From the NCBI RefSeq assembly GCF_963583255.1, contig NC_084811.1, forward strand, positions 16,386,088-16,450,087: DNA of 64,000 bases, read 5' to 3'. This document shows positions 11,937 through 24,935 of this stretch, in pieces (position 1 is the first letter of the stretch; each line of letters opens with the position of its first letter). Source of the DNA: Pyrus communis. Its lineage: Eukaryota > Streptophyta > Magnoliopsida > Rosales > Rosaceae. The position numbers and the translations under genes are program-made. The notes under the pieces are model-generated. The model did no database searches. It saw only the letters and a program-made list of their open reading frames with translations, and was not told the origin of the DNA.

Positions 11937-13660
11937 ACCAACTTACACTATCATGGCGTGCCCTTAGATGATGAGGTGATTGAGATCGTGGCTGCCCTAG
12001 AGTCCTTGCCACGGCTCAATGGTAAATCCCCTAGTCCAATATCAATTCCAATTTCAACTAACAAGTTGCTTCCTTGTATAGAACAACCACCTACCCTTGA
12101 GCTTAAACCGTTACCAAACCACTTGAAGTATGTGTTTTTGGGTGAGCAAGACACATTGCCCGTCATTGTGGCATCATCACTCACAGCACAAGAAGAGGAG
12201 AAATTGGTGAGGGTTCTCAAATAGCACAAAACAACCATTGGGTAGACTTTGGCCGATATCAAGGGCATAAGCCCTACCACATGCATGCACCGAATTCTCA
12301 TGGAAGAATGAGCCAAACCATCAAGGGAAGCACAACGCCGACTTAACCCACCAATGATGGAAGTCGTGAAGAAGGAAATCATCAAACTACTTGATTGTGG
12401 CGTCATCTATCCTATCTCGGATAGTTGTTGGGTTTCACTGGTCCAAATAGTTCCAAAGAAGTCCAGAGTCACGGTGGTGAAGAATGAAGAGGATGAACTT
12501 GTGCCCACACACATTCAAACCGGTTGGAGAGTTTGCATTGACTATAGGAAGCTAAATGCTGCAACAAGGAAAGATCACTTTCCTTTGCCATTCATTGATC
12601 AAATGCTTGAAAGGTTAGCCGGTCATTCTTTTTATTGCTGCCTTTATGGTTATTCGGGTTATAATCAAATTGTCATGGCTCCGGATGATCAAGAAAAGAC
12701 CACCTTTACTTGTCCATTTGGTACTTTTGCATATCGTCGTATGCCATTTGGTTTATGCAATGCACTGGCCACTTTCCAACGATGCATGGTAAGTATATTC
12801 TCAGATTATGACGAGAAAATTATTGAGGTATTTATGGACGACTTTAGTGTGTTTGGGGACTCATTTGATGATTGTTTGCATAATCTCACTTTAATTTTGA
12901 AAAGATGCATGGAAAAGTGTCATTTTATGGTCAAACAGGGCATAGTTTTGGGTAATATCATCTCTGAAAAATGAATTGAAGTTGATAAGTCTAAAATAGA
13001 TCTTGTACGCTACTTACCCTCTCCTACTTCGGTGAGAGAGGTTCGTTCTTTTCTTGGCCATGCAGGATTCTATCGGCGATTTATCAAAGATTTTTCCAAG
13101 ATTGCACAACCCCTATGCAGTCTGCTCCAAAAAGAAGTGCTTTTGAGTTCAATGAGAAGTGTGAGAGGGCATTCAAGCATCTTAAGACCATGCTTACCAC
13201 AGCACCAATTATCATCCTACCTGATTGGAGTTTGCACTTTCAGCTAATGTGTGATGCTTCCAATTATGCAATAGGGGTTATTTTGGGCCAAAGGAAGAAC
13301 ATGCAACCACATGTCATACATTATGCATCCTGCACATTAAATGATGCTCAATTAAACTACTCTACCACTGAAAATGAACTTCTTTCCGTTGTGTTTGCTT
13401 TAGATAAGTTTCGTTCATATTTACTTGGCACTAAAGTGATTGTATATTCTGACCATGCAGCTTTGAAGTACTTATTCACCAAGAAAGAGGCCAAACCAAG
13501 GCTCATTCGATGGATGCTTCTTCTCCAAGAGTTTGACATTGAAATTCGAGACAAGAAAGGGAGTGAGAACGTGGTTGCTGACCATATAAGTCGTTTGGTG
13601 TGCAATGAGGACTCCTTACCCATCCAAGAGACATTCCCTGATGAGCAATTGTTGTCCATT
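11937..13660 (+). pseudogene. Reverse transcriptase and RNase H of D (broken)
   Basis: It resumes after LTR H with the protease-RT linker ([21 protein letters not shown]), then the [28 protein letters not shown] and the FMDDF catalytic box (about 12831-12845). RNase H follows with [25 protein letters not shown] and VADHIS, so its acidic residues are present. Damage: stops near 12222, 12243, 12309 and 12972, a frameshift near 13135, a 24-nt in-frame deletion after LILKRCME (about 12911), and the first RT catalytic Asp replaced by Tyr (codon TAT at 12645-12647, in CLYGYSGYNQ). Inactive on several counts. Confidence 0.85.
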
Positions 13661-14968
13661 AAGGTAAGTGAACCTTGGTATGCCGATTTGGTGAACTTTT
13701 TGGTGTCAAAACGTGTTCCAAGCACCATAACCAAGCACCAACGTGATAAACTCAAGAACGAGGCACGGTTTTATGTATGGGATGACCCATATTTATGGAA
13801 ATTTTGTGCGGATCAGATTGTTTGTCGTTGTGTGCATGATTGTGAATTTAATTCAATTCTAACCTTTTGTCACACTTATGCATGTGGTGGACATTTTGGC
13901 ACACAACGCACTGCCCTTAAGGTATTAGAATGTGGTTTTTATTGGCCTGCAATCTTTAAAGATGCTAGAACTTTTTGTTTAACTTGTGATCGTTGTCAAC
14001 GCATGGGAAATATAGGTGCAAGGGACCAAATGCCGCAAACACCCATCTTTAATGTTGAAATTTTTGATGTTTGGGGCATTGATTTCGTGGGTCCTTTCCC
14101 TTCTTCGTTTGGTTTTACTTATATTTTTCTTGCGGTTGATTATGTCTCCAAATGGGTGGAAGCCAAGGCCACCCGTACTAATGATTCTAGAGTTGTTGCA
14201 GATTTTATAAAAACTAACATCTTTGCTAGATTTGGGATGCCTAGAGTGCTTATTAGTGATGAAGGGTCTCACTTTTGCAATCGTACCATTGAGGCATTGC
14301 TCAAGAAGTATCAAGTCACACATAAGGTTTCAACACCTTATCATCCTCAAACCAATGGCCAAGCCTAGGTGTCTAATAGAGAAATCAAGCAAATCTTGGA
14401 AAAGACCGTTGGGCCAACAAGAAAAGATTGGAGCTTGCGTTTGGAGGATGCATTGTGGGCTTATCGAACGGCTTACAAAACACCCATAGGGATGTCACCT
14501 TTTCGGCTAGTCTATGGCAAACCATGCCATCTCCCCGTGGAGTTAGAACACAAGGCTCATTGGGCGATCAAGACATTCAACATGGACATAGATGCGGCTG
14601 GAATGCATAGGAAGTTGCAATTGAACGAACTTGAGGAGATTAGGCTTGAAGCATATGAGAATGCTTGCATTTACAAGGAAAAGACCAAGGCTTTCCATGA
14701 CAAGATGATCCGAAGCAAAACATTCTCCATAGGGCAAACAGTTTTACTTTTTAATTCTCGCCTTGGTTTATTTCCTGGTAAGTTGCGTTCTAAGTGGATT
14801 GGGCCCTTTGTTGTTACTAATGTTTTTCCATATGGTGCAGTTCAAATCCAAAGCTTGAGGAATGGGCAAGAATTCAAGGTGAATGGGCATCGTTTGAAGC
14901 CCTATTATGCCAATGTTGAAGGGCAGGTTGTGGAGGACATCACTCTCCATGTCGTGGGGTCCAATTGA
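13661..14968 (+). pseudogene. Integrase of D (stop at the catalytic Glu)
   Basis: The integrase has an N-terminal zinc-binding module ([15 protein letters not shown], then CLTCDRCQ) and the catalytic core ([15 protein letters not shown]). The third catalytic residue, Glu in the family motif [10 protein letters not shown], is encoded by TAG at 14366-14368. The frame then continues to 14968 with [18 protein letters not shown] and the GPF module [14 protein letters not shown]. The element's pol ends here; there is no chromodomain, which fits Athila. Confidence 0.85.
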
Positions 14969-15737
14969 GGCTAAGAAGAATGTTCGTCCGGCTGCACGAT
15001 GTTAAAGCAAGCGCTTCTTGGAAGGCAACCCATGCATTCAACTAGAGAGGACTTAGGCAATTCAACACTTCATTCCACAAAATCAGATTTGCGTTCCTAA
15101 CTCTCTCTCTCTTTGTTGTTTTTATTTTGTCAAATTCCTTAGTTTTTGTTGTTTGTTTGAATGTGAGTATTTGTTTGAAACATTGAGGACAATGTTTGAT
15201 TTAAGTGTGGGGGGGTAAACAAGTTGCTTTTGCATGATTTTACATGATTTTCGTGGGATTTTATCACCTATCACTTATAATGTTATTTCTCACTATTTTT
15301 AAGTGTTTTGAAGTGTTTTCATGTCTTTTGATCAGAAAATCCGAAAATTTACAAAAAAATTGCAAAACAGTTTTGAAAAACCCAAAAAGAGTTGTTTTAA
15401 AGTTGTTTTTGTGTGTGTTTGTTTGTGTCTTAGGGTACCTTCCAACACAATGATGAGGATTTGGTTTTTAATTGCATGACTATTGAAGAATGTTGTAAAC
15501 ATGGATCGAAGTTGATTTATGCTTTGGTTTATGCTTGGTTATGGTTATAGCTTATGAATTCACATGTAATCACAAAGAGAAAATCAGTTTTTGTAACATG
15601 CTTGAAGGAAGGAACTCAAACTAACACTACATCCTTAAGAGACTTGAGCCTAAAACATTCTTTGGAGAGGATAATCTATGATTTCTTGTTTTCTAAAGTC
15701 GTTGCATTTCATTCAAAGCATGATATTGATTGCATAG
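14969..15737 (+). mobile_element. 3' non-coding region of D, first part
   Basis: No gene is visible. It holds the post-pol segment also found in B, A, C, J and L, the internal purine tract at 15201-15217, and then conserved non-coding text up to the B insertion. Small ORFs here (15244-15766) are not conserved as proteins between copies. Confidence 0.7.
15201..15217 (+). other. Internal polypurine tract of D
   Basis: TTAAGTGTGGGGGGGTAA lies about 230 bp after pol, far upstream of the 3' LTR. It resembles the real 3' purine tract (AAGTGTGGGGGG). Every element here with a 3' region has one at the same place. Confidence 0.65.
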
Positions 15738-15841
15738 CATACAATAAGATGAAGTTGTTTAGTTAAACCAAAGCCAAAAAGCCTAACCCGTTTGCATATG
15801 TATTGTAGGATTAACCCTTTTGAGCCTTTTCAAGCGTATTT
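15738..15841 (+). repeat. 104-bp direct duplication, left copy, flanking B
   Basis: It is identical by eye to 38852-38955. It starts CATACAATAAG and ends GCGTATTT. The right copy directly follows B's complete 5' LTR. The left copy stands between D sequence and a truncated LTR of B. The last five bases, TATTT, are shared by the duplicated target and by the LTR. Confidence 0.85.
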
Positions 15842-18084
15842 GTGACAATTGTAGTAATGAAGTAAGTAGGGATCGTTCTAACCGGGGATTAACTAGGGGT
15901 GCTAATCTAATTTGAATTGACTCAAAACACACAAAAACTAAAATTTAATTTGGTCGAATTTGAAAGTGTTTATGACTCCAAATGCTTAAAAACACAAAAT
16001 AAAACAAATACGAATGACTACGACTCAACAAAATATGGGGGGATTGTGGTTGGACGAATTTAAACTAAATGGGCAGATTGTAAAGAAAATAGATTCTAAG
16101 ACAAAATTTGGATGAATCAATGGATGATGGGATAGCTAAGGGGTTCTTCTCCACACATGAAATATATGCAACGTAAATCAATTTCCAATTATCAATCCAA
16201 TAAGTTGTGAACCTCGACACTCCAAGTTAATTAGGTCCGCTTAAATTAACCTTCAGATTTCCCTAGAATCATTGAATTGGATGAATATGCATCGCAAGCA
16301 AATTATTCCTAACAAATTCTCTATATGAACAGCATGATAAAGATATAAGTTAGAATCATTACGTTCTTTGGAAATCATAAGCATCGACAAGGCATTTGTA
16401 ACTATGAAAAGCATGATACGCTTGCCAGGAATCTACTTAACATGATCGTGACTAGCAACCTTCACTACTTGTGAATATAAATTCATAACGATTAGGTGAA
16501 ACAAACTTATATCCTAGCATCAAATTCAAGCATGCAAATTAAGCGTGCACTCTCAATCAACATACAAGAATAAGTTTTAAATCAAACGGTTAAGCAAATT
16601 GTATTCAAAACTTATGCAACGATAATTGGAAGTAATCAACTTATTTCACATATATAATCATGGTTTCGAATCACCCCCTAGCTAACTAGGGGGATTTAGC
16701 CTCTCATGTTCACAAAAAGAGAATTACAAATGAATTTAAACATAAAGCACAAAGGATTGATTACACCTAGAACGCCCAACGAATCCACGTGAATTGGTGC
16801 GCGTCGAAGCTCCTCTTTCCTCTTCTCCTTGATGCGGCAGATTGGGTTTTGGATGATTTTGGGTGAATTTCTGGGTTATAGATAGGTTTAGGGTTGTTTG
16901 GTAGTGCGGCAAGGTGGTGGAGTGATGGAGGAAGGGTTGTATGGTGGCTGGAAGTGTGGGGATGGCTGCGGCAAGGTTGGATTGTATGTGTAAGATCGCT
17001 GGAATGGAAGGGAGATGTCACGGCTTGGGAATTAGGGAAGAATGGTTGCGGCTGTGGTGGACAAAAGGTGAATTAGGGTTAAGTTTTTAAGAGAATAAAA
17101 AAATGGGATCAAAAATGATGGAATGCACGCAAAGGGAATAAAATAAATGGGATGGTGGCTGCCTAAAATTAGGGTGAATGATAGAATGATTAGTGAGTGG
17201 AGTTGCGGCTTAGGAATTAAATATTTGATGAATGGGAGACACGGCTTATAGTGAATGGGGTGTAAAGGTGGCTGCGGATGGTTTTGTGAATGAATGGATT
17301 AAATGGATGGCTACGGATTAAGGGAATTAGGGTGATGGAATAGATTGGCTGGTTACGGTTTAGAGAGGAATATATGTGAAAGGGGGCTGAATGGGGGTGC
17401 ACGGATGATGGAAAAGATGAATGATGGTGGCTGCGGCTTATGGGAAGGAATGGGAGAGAATGGCAGATTTAATTAGGGTATGACGGCTAGTGAATAGAAT
17501 AGGCTCTAGGGTTAAAAACAAGATACGGCTGAGATTGGTTTTGGATGAATCAAAGGCTATGGATTCAAGGGAGAGGGACGGCTGCATGAATTAGGTTATT
17601 AGGGTTTAGGGTTAGAGTTTAATGCATGAAATGGGCCTAAAATGCCCCCCTTGCACGGCAAGGGAAGAGAATTGGGCTAAAGCCCACGGCAAGGGCTGGA
17701 ATTTGGGCTAGGGCCTTCGTTTTGTATCCTAAAGCGCCTACAAGGACTTCAAAGTGGCTAGAAAATATGGACGTTTAAGATTAGGAAAGGTTACCAAAAC
17801 GGGAAACTTTGGGTTAACTTTCCTAAAATAGGAAACCTTGTTTGAGTAGGATTCCTCGTTTTGGTAAGAATTCATCGTTGGAGTAGGAATTTGTCGTTTC
17901 TTCACGTCTTTAACTCATTCATTCCTCTTTTGCTCCAAAAGGCTCCAATTTGCATCTTCTTGCACACTTTGACCTTATAATCTGAAAATACACAAAAGTG
18001 GCCTTAAACACTAAAATAACTAAATAAACACAACATAAATGCACGAGAACAAGCTAATTAAGTCGCATGAATATGCTCCTATCA
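15837..18084 (-). repeat. 3' LTR of B, U5 end truncated
   Basis: It matches the 5' LTR of B (36569-38851) but lacks the terminal 36 bp; homology starts at TATTTGTGAC. The other end is intact (ATGCTCCTATCA at 18084) and is followed by the purine tract. Small ORFs such as 16767-17021 also occur in LTR copies at 37534 and 63424; they reflect LTR identity rather than a gene. Confidence 0.85.
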
Positions 18085-20010
18085 AATTCCCCCACACTTA
18101 ACTTTTGCTAGTCCTCGAGCAAAACAAAACAACTAAAGAAAACAAGACGAAACAAAACAAACAAAACATAACCTAAACCTTCCAACATTTGCCTCAGGGA
18201 TTTCCAATGAAACATGACATGTCAAAGATCATTACTCACATAGCTTTTAGTCTTCCTTCCCCTCGAGCACATACGTAATTATAGTCACCATTCACTAGTT
18301 CACATTTAATCAATTAAAACACATTTTGAATGTAGTAACATGCCTTAGAGAATTCCCTCAATTCCTCACTAGTTATGCACTCAATTTTCACTCATACTTT
18401 CTGACTACACACCCTACACTAGTTATATGTGAGAAGATTGATGTAAACATGAAAGACTAGTACTCACATATGTTATAACAAAGAACGCAATTTCTAGAGT
18501 AATTAAACGTGTTTAGATATGATCTCATGAATGGAACACTACTACTTAGATGCGAGAACCAGTGACACCATATGCTCATACCAAATTCAAACTCCACAAT
18601 TGAAATGCACAACACTCAAGATAGAAGTTAAGGGTTGTAACGGGGCTTGGGGTGTTGGCTAACAAGGAAAGATAGGTATAGACAAAAGTTCTTTAAGCAA
18701 TAGCAAGCAAAGTAATGAATTTAAGACCTAGAATTCCCTTAGAATGCAGAAATCAACTGTTAGACAAATAGGGGAGATTCAAACAACTCTTAGGGCCTAA
18801 TTCATTGTTTTGGGCCCTTACTTCAACAACCAATACTTTTCAACTATTTTCAACTCTTTTTTTTTCACTTTTTTCTTTTCTTTTCTTTCTTTCTTTTTTT
18901 TTTTTTTTTTTTTTTTTTTTTCCACCATGCCTATGGCACATAAACTCATATCAATAATCCTTCCCCCACACTTATTTTCTGCAACACCATAATCAAAAGG
19001 AATTCATTCATGCTTACTATGCTTCAAGAACAAGGGTACGGATGGTCCTAATCTAGGCTAGGTGAGGATAATGTGGGTTAACAAAGAACATGGGCTAACA
19101 TGGCTCAATGGGGTTAAACTTAAACACAAAATGAGTTAAGGACACATGGCTATTTGGCTTTTGGTGGTGGTCACTACACAACTTCATCTTGAATACGTGT
19201 TATGCAAATCAATGACATGCTTTGAATGAAATGGGCATGAGTTCTAGCATTTGGAACTAAGTGATGAAAACGCCTTCTAAGTAGTAACCAAGCAATGAAT
19301 AATGAGATCATGCAACGACTTTTAGAAAACAATAATGCATAGATTTTAACCCTCCAAATAACGTTTAGGCTCAAGTCTCACTGGGATGTAGCGTTAGTTT
19401 GAGTTCATTCCTTCAAGCATGTTACAAAAACTGATTTTTATCATTTGTGATTACATGTGAATTCGTAAACTATAACTACAAACAAGCATAAACCAAAGAG
19501 TATATCAAACGTCCATCCATGTTTGTAACTTTCTTTAACCATCATGCAATTAAAAACCAAATCCTCATCATTGTGTTGGAAGGTACCCTACGACACAAAC
19601 AAACATACAAACACAACTCTTTTTGGGTTTTTCAAAACAATTTTTCAAATTTTTAGGGGATTTTCGGATTTTTCAAAATAACACATAAAAAGACTCTAAA
19701 AATAGCTTAAAAACACTTAAAAACAGTGGAAAACAAGTTTAGACATGTTAGGTGGTAATACCCTACGAATTTCATGCAAAAATATCTCAAAACAGAATGT
19801 TACCCCCCCACACTTAAACTAAACATTGTCCTCAATGTTTTAGACACAATTGAACACATTACACATAACAAAAAGTAAGCAACAAAGGAAAAGGGTTTAG
19901 GGACGCAAATCTGGAATTGGAGTGCTTTCTAAGTCTTCCTTTGTTGAATGCATGGGTTGCCTCCCAAGTAGCGCTTGCTTTAACGTCTTCTAGCCGGACG
20001 AAACCTTCTT
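18085..20010 (-). mobile_element. 3' purine tract and 3' non-coding region of B
   Basis: The 3' purine tract (complement of AATTCCCCCACACTTA) is at 18085-18100, followed by the conserved hairpin TTTTGCT/AGCAAAA. An element-sense A run (T on the plus strand) is at about 18894-18921. An internal purine tract lies at 19801-19818 and the post-pol segment at 19819-20010. I see no gene. Confidence 0.75.
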
Positions 20011-20017
20011 TTAATCT

Positions 20018-21385
20018 TCACTCTGGCTCACGGCATGGAGGGGTATATCCTCCACGGTATACTTCTTGAAATTTCTCGTAGTATGGGTCATTGAATGGGC
20101 GGGGATAATGATCCTCCCTGATGGTGGTGTTTCGGTTCCGACAATCCATATAACTGCTCCCACCACCTTTATATCGATTGGGCTCCTGCACCAACGAAGG
20201 TAACAACCTATTAGTTGAAGTAGGAATTGAGATTGGAATTGAAGACTTACAAACATAGTGTGGTGAGGGCTCAAAAATGGCAGCCCTTTCAACAATGTTA
20301 CTATGGCTACTTTCGGCCATGTTGGGTGGTTGTAGACCAATCACTCCAAGTTCTTCTCCAGCGGTGGTTCCCGATACATCATTCTTGATAGGTATGGATC
20401 CTTTCGGCCCCATGTCCTTACGCACATCTATGACAAAGCAAGAATGGCAATCGTTAGGATTCTTAATAGAGTCATAAACATTAAATTTAATTATATCACC
20501 ACCAAACTCCATTGTTAGTGCTCATTTGGCCACATCAATCTTGGTTTGGGCCGTTTTCATGAACGGACGGCCTAGCAAGAGTGGCAATGATGGAGCATCG
20601 CTCGAATCCTCCATTTCTAGGACATAAAAATCTGCAGGAAAGATGAGATGATTGACCTGCACTAAAACATCCTCAAGGACTCCCTTGGGATAAACATTAG
20701 ATCTATCGGCCAATTGTATGATTACACCATCATTTTTCAATACTCCTAGGTTCATAGATGCATAAATTGAATATGGCATAACATTTATAGAAGCACCTAG
20801 GTCTAGCATGGCAGATTTAAATTTAGTGTTACCTATCACACAAGGAATTGTAAAACTACCCGGATCTTTGCATTTGGGGGGTAGTTTGCGTTGCAATATG
20901 GCGGAGACATTTTCACCTACCTTTACCACCTCCTTGGTCGACATCCTCTTCCTAGTGGTGCAAAGCTCCTTTAAGAACTTGGCGTACCTCGGGACTTGCT
21001 TGATTGCATCCAAAAGGGGTATGTTCACTTGCACTTTCCGAAACGTCTCAAGGATGTCCTTCTCGGCTTCTTCTTTCTTCGTTTGCATGAACCTACTAGG
21101 AAAAGGCACATTGAAAGGAAAAACATTAGTAGGTACCGAATTTGACCCATTCTTACCCTTTTTGGCCAAATTAGACAATTTTGGATCACTACAAACTTGC
21201 GGCAAAGGTGTTTCCACCTTTGCCGTGGGTTGGCCTATCTCCTCCTCTTCGATTCTCAGTTTTTCCTCCTCTTCGGGGCTTGATGGTGATGGTTTGGATG
21301 TAATGCCAACTTCTTTTCCACTTCTCAAGGTGATTGCGTTGGCCGTTTCAAACCCTCCCTTTGGGTTTGGAATGGTTGAACTAGG
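20018..21385 (-). pseudogene. Protease of B fused to the pol C-terminus, RT-integrase deleted
   Basis: Read on the minus strand it continues B's gag after the A insertion: [19 protein letters not shown], the linker [20 protein letters not shown], and the protease with [16 protein letters not shown] near 20524 replaces a glycine codon, then the frame goes on through MEFGGD to STNRLLPSLVQ. There it jumps, over about 95 bp of sequence I cannot place, to the very end of pol (PYYEKF, then a frameshift into VEDIPLHAV). RT, RNase H and integrase are therefore absent. B resembles the TR-GAG type of non-autonomous element. Confidence 0.8.
21381..21385. repeat. Target duplication of A, left copy (CTAGG)
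   Basis: CTAGG directly precedes the LTR start at 21386 and matches 35002-35006. A 5-bp duplication is standard for Ty3/gypsy integrase. Confidence 0.95.
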
Positions 21386-23351
21386 TGATACGAGAATTAT
21401 ACGCATACAAATTAAACCCTATTTGTGACAATTGTAGTAATGATATAAGTAGGGATCGTTCTAACCGGGGATTAACTTAGGGATACTAAACACTTGACTC
21501 AAATAAATAAAACTAACTTTTAAAACACTTAACTTACTTAACAAGAATTCAAAACAAGTACACAAGACTCCAAATTCTTAAAACACAAAAATAAAACAAA
21601 TACGAATGATTAAGACTCAACGAAATATGGGGGAAATGTGTTTGGGCAAGATTAAATTAAATGGAAAGATTATAATTAAGGGCAAAACGTAAATACAAAG
21701 GTGATAAAAATATGGATGATGGAATAGCCAAGGGGTTCTTCTCCACACATGTTACACTTGCATACAATATTGATTCTCAGTTGGTCTTTCGATAAGTTGT
21801 GAAACTCAATGCTCCAAGTTAATTAGGTCCGCTTAAATTAACTTTCAGATTTCCCTAAATTCATTGGATTGAATGGAATACGCATTACAACCAAATTATT
21901 CTTAATCAAAGTCCCTAACTATGGAATACGCATGATAGAGACATTCAACAAAGATCATTAAGTTCAATGAAAATTATAAGTGTTGACGAGGCATTCGTTA
22001 CTATGGAATACGCATGAAACTTATGCCAAGAATTCGTTTAACGCGATTGTTTATAAGCAACCTCCACTACTTGTGAATATAAGTTCATAACGATTAGGTG
22101 AAACTCACTTATATTCTAGCGTCATATTCATGCATGAAAATTAAGCTTGCAATCTCAATGAACATACATAAATACGTTATCAATCAAACAGTTAAACGAA
22201 TTGAATCCACAACTTAAGAAATTCCAACCAAAAGTAATCAATTCATATTGCAAATATAAACATGTATTTTGAATCACCCCCTAGCTAAAGGGGGGTTTAG
22301 TTCCTCATAACTTTGAAATCAAAGAAACACCTAAACATTCCAACAACTCAAACTTGAATTGTATGAACGTTTAAGCACTCTTCTCTTCCATTACAAAACA
22401 AAGAAAATTGAATTTAAACATTGAAATCAAAGAAACACCTAAACATTCCAACAACTCAAATTTGAATTGTATGAACGTTTAGGCACTCTTCTCTTCTTCG
22501 TTGTTGTAGCACAAGGTCTAAGGTGAGTTTTTGGGGGATGAGGAGTGGTTGGAATGAAGAGAAAATATGCAGAAAATGAAGGGATATGCACGGCAAGAAT
22601 GGAGGTGTTTGTGGTGTGTTGTGTATGAAAATGAGATGTGAATTGAATGGGGAATGAATGAATGAATGCAAGGGTATTTATAGGAGTAGTGGAGGGAACA
22701 TATGGCTATGTCATTTGTAGGTGAAGTAGGTGGATGTTGTAGGTGAAGTAGGTGGATGTTGTAGGTGAGTAGGTGGATGTTGTAGGTGAAGTAGGTGGAT
22801 GTTGTAGGTGAGTAGGTGGATGTTGTAGGTGATTATGAGTGATAAGTGATAAGTGTATGATATGTTAAGTGATAAGTGAATGATTATGATAAGTGATAAA
22901 TGAATGTATGATATGATAAGTGGTGAATGATATGTGGTGAATGATAAGTGGTAGTGTTTAAGTATTTAAAATAGGGAACAAAGCCCTTCCTTGCATGGCA
23001 AGGAAGGGAGACACAAGGAAACACACGACAATGTCCTAAGGTTGCTAGGAATGTTGTTTTTGTGTTCTAAAATGCGTAGGAGTTTTCAATGATGCTCAAA
23101 CATGAGGTCTTTTTAGGATTTAACTTTCCTACTTCAAGTCTTCAATTTCGTCCAAACTTTGGCTCCATGGATAAGCTATCCAATCCATGCCCAAAAATGC
23201 TCCAAATAGCCTCAAAATGCACTTTCTTGCTCCCTAAGCCCTTAGAACCTGAAAACACACAAAAGAAGCATAAAGAACTAAAATAACTAAAGAAACATAA
23301 CGTAAATGTACGAGAACAAGCCATTTAAGTCGCATGAATATGCTCCTATCA
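21386..23351 (-). repeat. 3' LTR of A
   Basis: 1966 bp; on the minus strand it runs from TGATAGGAGC to CTCGTATCA. The TATA box (complement TATTTATA) is at 22675-22682. The U3 minisatellite (about 22710-22830) has five units here against six in the 5' LTR. Substitutions seen against the 5' LTR: TTAAG/TTATG near 22215 and AAGCA/AAACA near 23267. Confidence 0.93.
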
Positions 23352-23391
23352 AATACCCCCACACTTATCTTTTGCTAGTCCTCGAGCAAAA
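23352..23391 (-). other. 3' polypurine tract and adjacent hairpin of A
   Basis: On the plus strand the LTR end is followed by AATACCCCCACACTTA, the complement of the purine tract, then by TTTTGCT-loop-AGCAAAA (23370-23391), the hairpin shared by all families here. Confidence 0.75.
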
Positions 23392-24135
23392 CAAAACAAC
23401 AAAAGAACACGAAACTAGACAAAACGAACAAAACACAACCTACACCTTCCAACAATCGTCTAATGGATTTCCAATGCACATGACAAGTTAAAAATCATTA
23501 GTCCCATAGATTTTTGTCATCTTCACACTTAAGTACATTCTTACTCATAGTCACCACATATTATTTCACAAATAAGCATTTAAAACCATGTTTTGAATGT
23601 AGTAACATGCCTTAGAGAATTTGCTCAAATCCTTACAAGATATGCACTCATTTTTCACACAGATTTTCTGACTACACACCCTAAACTAGTTATATGTGAG
23701 AAGATTGATGTAAACATAAAAACGAACACTCACATATATGTATTTCAAAGGAAGCAATTTCTGGAGTTAATAAGCATGTTTAGATAAGATCTCATGAATG
23801 GAATGCTACTACTTAGATGCGAGAACCAGTGACACCATAAGCTCATACCAAGTTCAAACTCCACAATTGAAATACATAACACTCAAGATTGAAGTCACGG
23901 GTTATAATGGGGCTTGGGGTGTTTGGATAACAAAGAAGGAGTATGGAAAACAAAGGTTCTTTAAGCAATAGTGAGCAAAGTAATGAATTAGACATTTAGA
24001 ATTCCCTTTAGAACGCAAAAAAAAATCAACTTTGAACACCCAAGGGGGAATCACACAAAACTTAGGGCCATATTCAACTTTTTTGGACCCTTTTTTCAAC
24101 CATCAACGCTTGTGAGTTCATTCTTACTTATTTTC

Positions 24136-24175
<40 letters not shown>

Positions 24176-24902
24176 AATCTCAAAACATATATATAAGCTT
24201 AAGAACAAACTTTTACTCCCCCACACTCATTTTCTTGCATAATGTAACTCAAAAGGAATTCATTTTCCGTCATGCGTACTATGCTTCAAGAACAAGGGTA
24301 CAGATGGTCCTAATCTAGGCTAGGTAAGGGGTGATGTGGTTAGCAAAGAAAATAGGCTAAACGAGGCTCAACGGGGTTAAGACTTACAAAATATACGAAA
24401 TATAGGAAGTAAGGCTATTTGGCTATGATGGCAACTACACAACTTCATCTTGATATATGTTATGCAATTCAATGTCATGCTTTGAATGAAACGGATATAA
24501 GTTCTAGCATTTAGTTCTATCATGATACAATTGCAATCTAAGTAGCAACCGAGCAAGGAATAATGAGATCATGCAACAACTTTAGAAAACAAAGAATCAC
24601 AGAAAATAACTCTCCAAAGAAAGTAATGGCTCGAGTCTCACAGGGTTGTAGTGTTTGTTTGAGTTCCTTCTTTCAAGCATGTTACAAAAACGAATTTTTC
24701 TTTTATGATTGCATGTGAAGTCATACATTATAACCATAACCAAGCATATACCAAGAGTAAATCAAACTTTTCTCTATGTTTATAACTCTTTTTAACCGTC
24801 ATGCAATTACAAACCAAATCCTTATCATTGTGTTGGAAAGTACCCTAAGACATAAACACACAAAAACGACTCAAAACACTCTTTTTAAGCTTTTCAAGAC
24901 AT

Positions 24903-24935
<33 letters not shown>

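Noticed and set aside
16767..17021. An 84-codon minus-strand ORF repeated at 37534-37788 and 63424-63678
   Set aside because: It occurs in three copies of the B-family LTR only because these LTRs are nearly identical; the reading has no domain and no start context of note.
22710..22830. Regular short repeats considered as a CRISPR-like array
   Set aside because: The units are direct tandem copies without spacers, located in an LTR U3; this is a minisatellite.
24138..24174. T run considered as a transcription terminator or a retroposed poly(A) tail
   Set aside because: An A run in the element sense occurs at the same place in the 3' non-coding region of several families, without target duplications; it is a conserved simple repeat of the element.
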